In this document: piece after piece, positions 25,497 to 34,236 of the stretch
Numbering within the stretch: position 1 is the first letter of the stretch
Layout: each line of letters starts with the position of its first letter
Origin: CAZDKK01 sp964506245
GTDB lineage: Bacteria > Eisenbacteria > RBG-16-71-46 > CAIMUX01 > WJJG01
Reading direction: 5' to 3'
DNA: 64,000 nt
Assembly: GCA_964506245.1 (NCBI GenBank)
Contig: CAZDKK010000001.1
Coordinates: forward strand, 128,341 to 192,340
Made by a program: the position numbers and the translations under genes
The notes under the pieces: model-generated
Told to the model about the DNA's origin: nothing
Seen by the model: only the letters and a program-made list of their open reading frames with translations
Databases searched by the model: none

Positions 25497-27836
25497 ATGC
25501 ACCTGCAGGCCTTCCCGCTGCTGTTCCTGATCCCGCTGCTGCCGGCGATCGGGGCGCTCTACAACGGGCTGCTGGGGCTGCGCATGCAGCGCCGCTATGG
25601 ACCCGCGGCGGTGCATCTGCCGGCGATTCTGCTGCCCTGGGGCTCGTTCGTCGTGACGGTGGCGGCGTTCGCGTCGCTGGCGGGCGCGGGGCACGGCGCG
25701 GCGCTTTACCAGAACCTGTGGGGCTGGATCCGCATCGGGGTGCTGCAGGCCGACCTCGCGTTCCAGATGGACCGGTTGTCGGCCATCATGTGCCTGGTGG
25801 TGACCCTCGTCGGCAGCCTGATCCACGTCTACTCGATCGGGTACATGCGGGGCGACCCGTCCTACTGGCGTTTCTTCTCCTACCTGAACCTGTTCATGTT
25901 CTCCATGCTGGTCCTGGTGCTGGCGGACAACTTCCTGCTGATGTTCGTCGGCTGGGAAGGCGTGGGCCTCTGCTCCTACCTCCTGATCAGCTTCTGGTAC
26001 CACGAGCGCGAGAAGGCCGTCGCGGGCATGAAGGCCTTCATCGTGAACCGCATAGGCGACTTCGGCTTCACGCTGGGCATGCTGCTGCTCTTCTGGGGTC
26101 TGGCGGCCGTGCCCGGCGGGCTGCAGAGCCGCACGGCGGCGGCGCACGAGCCGGGAGCGCCGCCCGCGCAGGTCGAGATGGCGGGCGGGCACGGGTCCCC
26201 AGCAACGGCGCCTCCGGCTGCCCCGGGCGGCCACGGGACCGGCGGGCTGGCCCTGGCGGCCGATGCGCCGCGGCAGATGGGCCAGGGAGCGGGCGCGACG
26301 AGCATCTCCTTCCGCGGCGTCGAAGAACTGCTGGCCGACCCGCACAAGCGCCAAGGGCTGGTCGATCGGCGCGTCCTGGGCATCAGTCTCGTGACGCTGG
26401 CGGCGCTCCTGCTCTTCGTCGGCGCCACCGGCAAGTCGGCGCAGATCCCGCTCTACGTCTGGCTGCCCGACGCGATGGCCGGCCCGACGCCGGTCTCAGC
26501 CCTGATCCACGCCGCGACGATGGTGACGGCCGGCGTCTACATGGTGGCCAGACTTCACTTCCTCTTCTCGCTCAGCGCGACCGCCATGACGGTGGTGGCC
26601 AGCGTCGGGGCGCTGACGGCGCTCTTCGCGGCCACGATCGGCCTCTTCCAGCACGACATCAAGAAGGTGCTGGCCTACTCGACCGTCAGCCAGCTCGGCT
26701 TCATGTTCGTCGCCGTCGGCGTGGGGGCCTACTGGGTCGGGATCTTCCACCTGATGACGCACGCCTTCTTCAAGGCCTGCCTCTTCCTCGGCTCGGGCAG
26801 CGTGATCATCGGCTGTCACCACGAGCAGGACATGCGCAAGATGGGCGGCCTGCGCAAGCTGATGCCGGTGACGGCGGTGACCTACCTGATCGCCTGCGCG
26901 ACCATTGCCGGGTTCCCGTTCCTGTCGGGCTTCTTCTCCAAGGATGAGATCCTGTGGAAGGCCTTTGACAGCGGCAACATGCTGCTGCCCGGCGGCGGGG
27001 TGATCCTGTACGCGCTGGCGGCGATCGCGGCGCTCGGGACCTCCTATTACATGTTCCGCTCGTACTACATGACCTTCTCGGGCGAGTACCGCGGCGTCCA
27101 CGCGGGCGAGCACGGCGCCGCGCACGCCGCGAGCGGACACGACGCGCACGGCCACGGCGCCCACTCCGGTGTTGGGCTGCCACAGGAGTCGCCCCGCAGC
27201 GTCACAGTCGTGCTGGTGATCCTGGCCGCCCTGTCGATCGTGGGCGGCTACGTCGGCCTGCCCCAGCTATGGAGCCTGCCGAACGCCTTCGAGCGCTGGC
27301 TCGAGCCGGTCTTCGCCGGCTCCGAGCACCGGATCCTCTCGGCCGGGCATGGCCACGGGGCCGAGTGGGGGCTGATGCTCTTCTCGGTGGTGGTCGCCTT
27401 CGCCGGCTTCCTGGTTGCACGCGCCCTCTACCGCGACGCGCGCAACCCAATCCCGGGGCGGATGCTGGCCAGTTCCGACCCGCTGCTGCGCGGCGTGTAC
27501 AAGACGGTGTACAACAAGTACTACGTAGATGAGGGATACAAGGCGGCGTTCGTGGATCGTGCGGTGCAGCTCTCCCGCGGACTCGCCTGGTGGGACACGC
27601 GTGTCATCGATGGGATCGTCAACCTCTGTGGTGCGATCGGCCGCGTCTTCGGTCAGATCCAGGGGTGGATCGACTTCGTCTTCGTCGACGGCCTGGTGAA
27701 CCTGGTGGGCAGCGCCATCACGCGCGCGGGAAGAAGCTTGCGGCACATCCAGACCGGCCGCATCCAGTCCTATGTCTACAGCCTGACCGCGGGTGCGGTC
27801 GTGCTGGTGGTGCTGGCGTACCTGCTGGGTTGGTAG
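25497..27836 (+). CDS. nuoL: Complex I antiporter-like subunit L, with His-rich insertions
   Basis: 779 residues, longer than the usual 610-680. The antiporter-like core is clear: VGWEGVGLCSYLLISFWY (proton-channel Glu), KSAQIPLYVWLPDAMAGPTP, YSTVSQLGFMFVAVG and the C-terminal lateral helix. Two low-complexity insertions stand out: about residues 209-268 (Gly/Ala/Pro rich, several His) between the helix ending LLFWGLAAVP and the next one, and about 533-560 with seven His among Gly/Ala. Both should lie in loops. No break in frame. Proton-pumping distal subunit. Confidence 0.95.
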   Translation: MHLQAFPLLFLIPLLPAIGALYNGLLGLRMQRRYGPAAVHLPAILLPWGSFVVTVAAFASLAGAGHGAALYQNLWGWIRIGVLQADLAFQMDRLSAIMCLVVTLVGSLIHVYSIGYMRGDPSYWRFFSYLNLFMFSMLVLVLADNFLLMFVGWEGVGLCSYLLISFWYHEREKAVAGMKAFIVNRIGDFGFTLGMLLLFWGLAAVPGGLQSRTAAAHEPGAPPAQVEMAGGHGSPATAPPAAPGGHGTGGLALAADAPRQMGQGAGATSISFRGVEELLADPHKRQGLVDRRVLGISLVTLAALLLFVGATGKSAQIPLYVWLPDAMAGPTPVSALIHAATMVTAGVYMVARLHFLFSLSATAMTVVASVGALTALFAATIGLFQHDIKKVLAYSTVSQLGFMFVAVGVGAYWVGIFHLMTHAFFKACLFLGSGSVIIGCHHEQDMRKMGGLRKLMPVTAVTYLIACATIAGFPFLSGFFSKDEILWKAFDSGNMLLPGGGVILYALAAIAALGTSYYMFRSYYMTFSGEYRGVHAGEHGAAHAASGHDAHGHGAHSGVGLPQESPRSVTVVLVILAALSIVGGYVGLPQLWSLPNAFERWLEPVFAGSEHRILSAGHGHGAEWGLMLFSVVVAFAGFLVARALYRDARNPIPGRMLASSDPLLRGVYKTVYNKYYVDEGYKAAFVDRAVQLSRGLAWWDTRVIDGIVNLCGAIGRVFGQIQGWIDFVFVDGLVNLVGSAITRAGRSLRHIQTGRIQSYVYSLTAGAVVLVVLAYLLGW

Positions 27837-27855
27837 GCGCGGGGGAAAGGGGACC

Positions 27856-29520
27856 ATGGACTATCCGACGACCAGTCCACTGCTGAGCTGGATCATCTTC
27901 ACGCCGCTGATCGGCATCGGGGCGATTCTGGCGCTCTACGTCCTTCGCCCGGCGCTGCGCTTCGGCCAGGTGGCGATGGATCAGGCCGCGCGCGCGATCG
28001 GCATCGGGGCCACGGCGATCGTCAGCCTGCTCGCCATCGGGCTGTGGGCCGGATTCGACGGCGCGAAGGCGGGCCTCCAGTTCGTCGACCACCAGGTCTG
28101 GATCCGCGCCTGGAACATCGAGTACTTCATCGGGGCCGACGGTCTGTCGATCACGATGATCATCCTCACCGCCTTCGTCTTCCTGGTGGCGGCGTTTGCC
28201 TCGGTGCCTTGGCTGGGGAAGCTGGACGATGCCCATCACCCACACTTCTCGAAGCGGCGCGTGCCGGGCTACTGGATCCTCTTCCTGCTGCTCGAGCTCG
28301 GCGTGCTCGGGACCTTCAGCGCCCAGGACTTCTTCCTCTTCTACATCTTCTGGGAAGTGATGCTGCTGCCGATGTACTTCCTCATCGGCATCTGGGGCGC
28401 CCCGCCGCGCACCGATCCCGACGGCCGGGTGCGCGGCGGCCCGTACGCGGCGATCAAGTTCTTCCTCTACACGCTGGCCGGCTCGGTGCTGATGATGCTG
28501 GCGATGATTGCGCTCTACTTCGCCTCGGGCCCGGCCAAGCTGGTCGACGGCACCGCGACGCAGCACACGTTCAACCTGGTCTATCTCACCGAGATGAGTC
28601 GCCAGGGGGTCTTTGGCGCCGCGGCGCCGATCCTGGGTTTGGCGTTCAGCAAGATCATCTTCATCGCGCTCTTCATCGGCTTCGCGATCAAGGTGCCGAT
28701 GTTCCCCTTCCACACCTGGTTGCCCGACGCGCACGTGGACGCCCCCACGCCGATCTCGGTGATCCTGGCCGGCATCCTGCTGAAGACCGGCATGTACGGC
28801 CTGCTGCGCTTCAACTTCCAGATCCTGACCGATGCGATGCAGTGGGCGGTCTGGACGGTGGCCGTCTTCGGGGTGATCAACATCGTCTACGGCGCCTTCG
28901 TCTGCATGGCGCAGAAGGACCTGAAGAAGCTGATCGCCTACTCCTCGGTCTCGCACATGGGCTTCTGCCTGCTCGGGATGGCGGCCCTGACGCCGCAGGG
29001 GCTGGCAGGGTCGGTCTTCCAGATGGTGGCGCACGGCATCATCTCCCCGATGTTGTTCCTCATCGCCGGGGTGATCTACGACCGGGCGCACACGCGCGAG
29101 ATCAACGGATTCGGCGGGCTGGCCGCGCGGCTGCCCGAGTACGCCGGTGTGACGGGGCTAGCCTTCATGGCCTCGCTGGGGCTGCCGGGGCTGGCCGGGT
29201 TCGTCGGCGAGGTGCTGGTCTTCCTCGGCGCCTTCGGCGCCCCGGGCGGGGCGCTGCGCGGACTGGTGGCGATCGGGGCCCTCGCGGTCATCATCACCGC
29301 GGGCTACTACCTCTGGACGATGCAGCGGATGTTCCTCGGGCCGCTCAACGAGAAGTGGAACCAGCTCTGGGACATGAACTGGCGCGAGCGCTTCACGCTC
29401 TACCCGCTGGCGGTCGTCACGGTTGTGCTCGGCGTCTGGCCGACGCCGGTCTTCAACCTGATCAACGGCACGCTGACGCACCTGCTGACGACGATGCCCG
29501 TGGTGACCTCGGGCTGGTGA
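27856..29520 (+). CDS. nuoM: Complex I antiporter-like subunit M
   Basis: 554 residues. Antiporter-type motifs: FFLFYIFWEVMLLPMYFLIG (key Glu), KVPMFPFHTWLPDAHVDAPTP and KKLIAYSSVSHMGFCLLG. Proton-pumping subunit. GGGGAAAGGGG precedes the ATG at 27856. Standard length range for bacteria. Confidence 0.96.
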   Translation: MDYPTTSPLLSWIIFTPLIGIGAILALYVLRPALRFGQVAMDQAARAIGIGATAIVSLLAIGLWAGFDGAKAGLQFVDHQVWIRAWNIEYFIGADGLSITMIILTAFVFLVAAFASVPWLGKLDDAHHPHFSKRRVPGYWILFLLLELGVLGTFSAQDFFLFYIFWEVMLLPMYFLIGIWGAPPRTDPDGRVRGGPYAAIKFFLYTLAGSVLMMLAMIALYFASGPAKLVDGTATQHTFNLVYLTEMSRQGVFGAAAPILGLAFSKIIFIALFIGFAIKVPMFPFHTWLPDAHVDAPTPISVILAGILLKTGMYGLLRFNFQILTDAMQWAVWTVAVFGVINIVYGAFVCMAQKDLKKLIAYSSVSHMGFCLLGMAALTPQGLAGSVFQMVAHGIISPMLFLIAGVIYDRAHTREINGFGGLAARLPEYAGVTGLAFMASLGLPGLAGFVGEVLVFLGAFGAPGGALRGLVAIGALAVIITAGYYLWTMQRMFLGPLNEKWNQLWDMNWRERFTLYPLAVVTVVLGVWPTPVFNLINGTLTHLLTTMPVVTSGW

Positions 29521-29581
29521 GAGGGCCGAGGGCTCCCGCCGCCGGACGGCTGGGAGGCCTGGCGCGAATGGAGGAGGAAAG

Positions 29582-31066
29582 ATGAGTCCGAGCCTCGCGG
29601 GGATCGCCCCCGAGTTGGCCCTGACGGTCACCATCCTTGCGCTGGTGGTGGCGGACGTCATCTTTCGCAGGCACGCAGCGCGGCGCAATATCCTGGGCAC
29701 TCTGGCGGTGCTCGGCCTGGTCGTGGCGGCGATCAGTTTCACGGCGCTGCCGAGCGGGCGCCAGGAGATCTTCCATGGGATGCTGGCGCTCGACGGCTAC
29801 GCGATCTTCTTCAAGGGGCTTTTCCTGATCGCGGCCTTTCTGGGTCTGCTCTTCGGCGTTCTCTCCGATGAGATCCCGCGCTCGCGCTTCGGCGAGTACC
29901 TGATCCTGCTGCTGTGCCTCACACTGGGGCTGAATTTGCTCTCGGCGGCGCAGAACCTGCTCATGATCTACCTCTCCCTCGAGCTGGTCTCGATGCCCTC
30001 CTACGCGCTCACCGCATTCAGGCGCGGGGACCGGCAGTCGAGCGAGGCGGCACTGAAGTACGTCATCTTCGGCGCGGCCTCCTCGGGGCTCATGCTCTAC
30101 GGCTTCTCGCTGCTCTATGGGCTCTCGGGCACGCTCGACCTGGCCGGCGTCGGCCAGGCCCTGGTGCACGCGGGGGGATCCGGGAACCCGGCCCTACCGC
30201 TGGGCATCGCGCTGGCGGTGCTGCTGGCGCTGGTGGGCTTCGGCTACAAGGTCGCCGCCGTGCCCTTCCACATGTGGTGCCCCGACGTCTACCAGGGGGC
30301 GCCGACGCCGTTCGTGGCCTTCCTCTCGGTCGGTCCCAAGGCGGCCGGCCTGGCCGCGCTGCTGCGATTCCTCGTGGTCGGCCTCGGCGTGCCGGCGGGG
30401 TGGCTGCCGGCGGGCGAATTCCCCTGGCCCGCCCTGATCGGCATCCTGGCGATCGCCACGATGACGTTGGGCAATCTCATCGCGATCGCCCAGGAGAACA
30501 TCAAGCGGCTGCTGGCCTACTCGAGCATCGCCCATGCAGGCTACATGCTCATGGCGGTCGCGGTGGGGAGCGACGCCGCCGTGCGGGCGGTCATGCTCTA
30601 CCTGCCGATCTACCTCTTCATGAACATGGGCGCCTTCCTGGCGGTGATGGCCGTGCGCGCCCGCACCGGCTCGGAGTCGCTGGCGGCCTACCGCGGGCTG
30701 GGGGCGCGCAGCCCATTCCTCGCGGTGGTCCTGGCCGTGTTCCTCTTCTCGCTCACGGGCCTGCCGCCGCTGGCGGGCTTCATCGGCAAGTTCTACCTCT
30801 TCGCCGCGCTGTTGAAGACGCACCTGACCTTCTTCTACGTGGTCGCCATCATCGGCGTGCTCAACTCGGTCGTGTCGCTCTACTACTACGTGCGGATCGT
30901 GAAGGCGATGTTCCTCGAGAAGGCTGAGGCCGGGGCGCCGACCCTGCCGCTCGCGCGCGCCAGCACGGTGCTGCTCACGGTCTGCGCGATTCCGACGGTG
31001 CTGCTGGGCATCTGGTGGGGGCCCCTGGCCGGGCTGGTCGAGCGGGCGTCGCACCTGCTGCGGTAG
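29582..31066 (+). CDS. nuoN: Complex I antiporter-like subunit N
   Basis: 494 residues, normal size. Motifs: LIYLSLELVSMPSYAL (key Glu), AAVPFHMWCPDVYQGAPTP and KRLLAYSSIAHAGYMLMA. GGAGGAAAG precedes the ATG. Last gene of the operon; nuoE, nuoF and nuoG are not present. Immediately after the stop the sequence becomes gene debris and mobile elements, so the operon ends at an accessory-region border. Confidence 0.96.
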   Translation: MSPSLAGIAPELALTVTILALVVADVIFRRHAARRNILGTLAVLGLVVAAISFTALPSGRQEIFHGMLALDGYAIFFKGLFLIAAFLGLLFGVLSDEIPRSRFGEYLILLLCLTLGLNLLSAAQNLLMIYLSLELVSMPSYALTAFRRGDRQSSEAALKYVIFGAASSGLMLYGFSLLYGLSGTLDLAGVGQALVHAGGSGNPALPLGIALAVLLALVGFGYKVAAVPFHMWCPDVYQGAPTPFVAFLSVGPKAAGLAALLRFLVVGLGVPAGWLPAGEFPWPALIGILAIATMTLGNLIAIAQENIKRLLAYSSIAHAGYMLMAVAVGSDAAVRAVMLYLPIYLFMNMGAFLAVMAVRARTGSESLAAYRGLGARSPFLAVVLAVFLFSLTGLPPLAGFIGKFYLFAALLKTHLTFFYVVAIIGVLNSVVSLYYYVRIVKAMFLEKAEAGAPTLPLARASTVLLTVCAIPTVLLGIWWGPLAGLVERASHLLR

Positions 31067-31139
31067 CTGCGGCCTGTCCTCTCCACAAATGCCATCCGCG
31101 CACGGCCACTTGACGTTACGGGTCCGCTCCTTCAGCCTC

Positions 31140-31255
31140 GTGTGAATGATAGCTCCACTCCGGAGGACCGGAGCAGCGGTCAGGAAGTCACGCCGGGCCC
31201 TCATCCTGGAGAACCTCGCCTCGAACGAGTCATCGAGGATCGTACCGTTGATCAA
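31140..31255 (-). pseudogene. Possible remnant of a formylmethanofuran:H4MPT formyltransferase (Ftr/FhcD) N-terminus
   Basis: The minus-strand frame from a TTG at 31255 reads LINGTILDDSFEARFSRM and then RARRDFLTA. This resembles the start of Ftr/FhcD proteins (INGVxIxDTFAEAF-M-R-TA) over about 25 residues with one extra residue. Similarity then fades and the frame runs into nuoN antisense. It would be a 5' stub of a C1-transfer gene destroyed by the rearrangements next to it. The match is short and made by eye. Confidence 0.3.
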
Positions 31256-31716
31256 GACGCGCGCCTGGAAGACCGAGCCGTCGCCGGCAGGCAGGGGTTC
31301 TGGTTGCCCCCGTAGATGGCGTGAGCGATGGCGTTGGCCGCGTCGTTACCCGACACGAGCAGGCCGGTGAAGAGCAGGCGAGCGAGCTGCTGATCGCGTC
31401 GGTTGAGGCTCTGCCATGGCTTCGCGCGGATTCGGTGCCCGGGCTGTGGCCGTGAACAGCTCCTGGCGTTCTCGTGCAAAGGTCGCTTGTGCCCAAGCTG
31501 CATCGGCCGGCGCATGGCCGACACCGCCGCTTACCTGGCCGATCAGCTCCTGCCCGCGGCCGGCTACCGCCAGTGGGTGCTCACCTTCCCCTGGGTCTTG
31601 CGCTTCCGCCTGGCGGTGGATCGCGGACACGGGGGCATTGCCGGCGGCCCACCAGGACCCGCCCGATCCTCCAACACCCGCCCGACGCCGTACTCCTCTG
31701 CCCTGGGCGCATATCT

Positions 31717-31729
31717 GGACTCCTCCCGC
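31717..31729 (+). repeat. IS1111-type element, inverted repeat 1
   Basis: GGACTCCTCCCGC, the exact reverse complement of the repeat at 33058-33070. It marks the end next to the transposase 3' side. Confidence 0.85.
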
Positions 31730-31943
31730 AAGAGCTTTTGTTCAGGACGCGAGTGGGTGACGGTGAGATCTGACTGCAGTCATATCTTCGGCCTCTGTTT
31801 GGAGCCACGGAGACTCCGGGCCATGATGGAATCTGCGCGCGGGGTGCCCATCAGTTGCGCGACCTGGACGGCCATAGCGCCCAACGGCTCATCCCCGCGC
31901 CGGTCAGACCGGACGCCTTCACCGCGTTCGTTCTCGCAGCAGT
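31730..31943 (-). other. Long non-coding end of the IS1111-type element (candidate bridge RNA region)
   Basis: This stretch lies between the transposase stop and the terminal repeat. In IS1111-type elements the bridge RNA, which specifies donor and target DNA, is encoded in the long non-coding end; that is family knowledge. Bases up to 31926 are kept in a second locus (40878-41087, inverted) with few changes although the transposase is gone there. Confidence 0.45.
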
Positions 31944-32996
31944 TCAGCGGACGGGTCGAGATTCTCTCTCTGGTCGAGGCACCTCCTTGTACTCCTGGCC
32001 ACGGAGCCAGACCGCCCAGACGATCCGGGCCAGCCGATTGGCCAAGGCGACGGCGGCGAGGTTGTATCCTCGCTCCTTCTGCAGGCGGAGTGCCCAGCGG
32101 CGCAGGGAATCGGGCGGCGCGCCATGTTGGGCATGAAAGAACAGCGATCGAGCCTCGTGAATCAGGAGCATCTGCAGGTAGACGTCTCCGTGTTTGCTGA
32201 TCGGGCCGAGACGTCGGATCGAACCGGAAGAGTGCTCGCGGGGAGTCAGACCCAGATAGCTGGCGAACTGCCGGCCGGAGGGGAAACGTGTCACCTCTCC
32301 GACAAAGGCCACCAGTGCGGTGGCCCCGAGCAGCCCCATCCCGGGGATGGTCCGCAATCGGGCGACGGTCTCCATCTGCTTTCCGAGTATTTCTATCTGC
32401 TTCTCCACCGACCGCAGGCGACGCTCCAGCTCTCCGATTTCGTCGCAGACCTCTCCCAAGATCGAGCGCAGGGGAGGTGGCAGCACGGCCTGCGGGTCGT
32501 CGACCCAGACACGGGTCTGGGGGACGACCTTGCTGGCCCCCAGAGGAATGAAGAGGCCGAATTCGCGGAGGATCCCGCGGACGGTGTTGATCCTCGCCGT
32601 CCGCGTGGCCAGCCAACGGGAGCGAATGCGATGAAGAGCCATCAGGCCCTGCTGGTCGATCGACTTCACCGGAACCTGGCAGATCGTCTCGTTGCGTCCG
32701 GCCTCCAGAAGCGCATGAGTATCGGCGGCATCGGTCTTGTTGCCCCGCCGGTAGCGAGCAACGTCCCGTGCGGGCAAGAGCCGGACTTGATGCCCCAGAC
32801 GACCGAGTTCCCGCCCCCAGTAGTGGGACGAACCGCAGGCTTCCATAAGAACGACGCTCGGCAACTGCCTGCCCATGAAGCGCAGAAGCCCGCTTCGAGT
32901 CAGTCGGCGCTCCTGGCTGATCCGACCGGGATGATGAGAAATAGCCAGCTGAAAGACTGACTTGGCGAGATCGATGGCAAAGACGGTATTCTCCAT
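31944..32996 (-). CDS. IS110 family transposase (IS1111-type)
   Basis: 350 residues from the ATG at 32996. The N-terminal RuvC-like DEDD domain shows AIDLAKSVFQLA, LMEACGSSHYW and YRRGNKTDAADTHALLEA. The C-terminal Tnp_IS110 domain shows IPGMGLLGATALVAF and FASYLGLTPREHSSGS. These enzymes cut and join DNA with a bridge RNA guide. No frameshift or internal stop. Confidence 0.93.
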   Translation of the reverse strand: MENTVFAIDLAKSVFQLAISHHPGRISQERRLTRSGLLRFMGRQLPSVVLMEACGSSHYWGRELGRLGHQVRLLPARDVARYRRGNKTDAADTHALLEAGRNETICQVPVKSIDQQGLMALHRIRSRWLATRTARINTVRGILREFGLFIPLGASKVVPQTRVWVDDPQAVLPPPLRSILGEVCDEIGELERRLRSVEKQIEILGKQMETVARLRTIPGMGLLGATALVAFVGEVTRFPSGRQFASYLGLTPREHSSGSIRRLGPISKHGDVYLQMLLIHEARSLFFHAQHGAPPDSLRRWALRLQKERGYNLAAVALANRLARIVWAVWLRGQEYKEVPRPERESRPVR

Positions 32997-33057
32997 GCCG
33001 GACTCCTCCTGGTCTTCGGACTTTGACGCGGCCTGGCACGATGATGCCGCACGAGCC

Positions 33058-33070
33058 GCGGGAGGAGTCC
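33058..33070 (+). repeat. IS1111-type element, inverted repeat 2
   Basis: GCGGGAGGAGTCC, reverse complement of 31717-31729. It lies upstream of the transposase start. IS91-derived coding sequence resumes within five bases. Confidence 0.85.
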
Positions 33071-33401
33071 ATCTCATCAGTTGCTCAGGCGTGTCTTCTT
33101 TCTCGACGCCCTGAAATGCCCCCAGTGCTCCACCCCGATGGTCGTCCTGGCCTTCATCTCCGATCCGCCCGTGATCACCAAGATCCTCCATCACCTGCGG
33201 TTGCCCACAGCGCCCCCGCCGCTCGCGCCGGCGCGCGGAGCTACCACCGCCCAACTCTGGGGGCTCGACCCGCCGCGCCACGCCGATCCCGACGATCCCA
33301 CGCACGAGGCGCCCAACCTCATCCATCCACCGCGCCCGTGCGCAGAGCGCGACCACGATCCCGAAGACGCGCCGCTGGTCGCGCGGCCACCACCGTGATG
33401 C

Positions 33402-34236
33402 GTCGCGCGGCGCTGCCGCGTACATTGGCGGTCTGCGAGCGACGGGCACGCCGCTCCTGCTTCTCGATGGGGGCAACTTCTTCGCCCCGGTCATGGATCC
33501 GAGTGGAAACGCCTTCAGCGCGGTGGCCTGGAAGGAAATGGCCCGCCTGCGCTACGACGCGGTGGCACTCGGAGGCAGCGAGCTTCGGAAGTGGCACCTC
33601 GTCGAAGAACTCCTCGCCGAGAGTCTGCTGCCCGTTGTGACCACGAACGCCGAGGTGAGCCGGGACGGGCAGTGGGAGCCGCTGGCCGCGCCCTACTTGA
33701 TCCTGGAGCGCGGTGGGATGCGCGTGGGTGTGCTCGGCCTGATTGCCCCCTCGGCTCTGCCCGCTTCGACCTGGAATGACGAGGGGGACAGTCTCCGCAT
33801 CCTCCCGCTCGCGAACAGTGCACGTCAGGCGTGCCGGGCGATCGAGCACAAGGTGGACGCAATCGTCGCCCTCGTCGACTGTCACATCCAGGAGGTGGAC
33901 TCGCTGCTCTCGGACGAGACGCTGGCCGGCCTCGATCTCCTGCTCATGGCCAGCAACGTCTGCTGCGTCAGAGCAGAGCGCGCCTGCCGTGCCGGCTGGC
34001 GAGGAACGTCTCTGGGTCTCGCCAGGCTCGCTGCCTCACCCGGTAGGGGTAGACCCGACATCGACTGCCATGCGATCGATCTGACCCCGGATCTCCCTGA
34101 AGACCCGCTGATCGCACGTGAGGCAGCCATGATCGTGGCGGATGTTCAGAAGGCGAGAGACGAGCGGGAGCGCTCGAGACAACAAGGCCTCGAGAAGATG
34201 AACAGGATTCGGGACGCCCGCCGTCAGCCCAGGTGA
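33402..34236 (+). pseudogene. 5'-truncated metallophosphatase / 5'-nucleotidase-like gene
   Basis: The frame is open from the IS91 end and reads YIGGLRATGTPLLLLDGGNF, the second metal-binding strand of UshA-type calcineurin-like phosphatases. It continues through YDAVALGGSE, VVTTNAEVS and GVLGLIAP to a TGA at 34236. The first metal-binding motif, signal peptide and start are missing, evidently replaced by the IS91 end. An internal ATG at 33493 could start a 247-residue product, but it would lack half of the active site. Probably once a periplasmic nucleotidase. Its tail overlaps the convergent GNAT gene by 13 bp. Confidence 0.72.

Larger units (their letters stand above)
31717..33070 (-). mobile_element. 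IS110 family (IS1111-type) insertion sequence
   Basis: About 1.35 kb bounded by perfect 13-bp inverted repeats and inserted in an IS91-type transposase gene. ATCT lies outside each repeat (31713-31716 and 33071-33074). The transposase is on the minus strand with a short upstream and a longer (about 227 bp) downstream non-coding end, the layout of IS1111-type elements, whose bridge RNA comes from the long end. The transposase is intact, so the element may be active. Confidence 0.85.
31405..33401 (+). pseudogene. IS91-family transposase gene, internally deleted and split by an IS1111-type element
   Basis: The 5' part (31405-31630) encodes the IS91 zinc-binding region: HGFARIRCPGCGREQLLAFS, then CPSCIGRRMADTAAYLADQ and QWVLTFPW. 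The central HUH/relaxase part is missing. A short stretch (31640-31712, AAHQDPPDPPTPARRRTP then PWAH) belongs to the region before the C-terminus. An IS1111-type element follows, and the C-terminal part resumes at 33075 (QLLRRVFFLDALKCPQC) to a TGA at 33396-33398. Removing the insertion joins PWAH to QLLRRVF, the expected IS91 order. Homology with the second copy ends near 33401, marking the element's end. Confidence 0.8.

Noticed and set aside
31230..31524. Minus-strand frames in the gene debris before the IS91 stub, containing LLFTGLLVSGNDAANAIAHA
   Set aside because: The stretch looks protein-like but I could not assign it to any family, and it overlaps the start of the IS91 remnant on the other strand.
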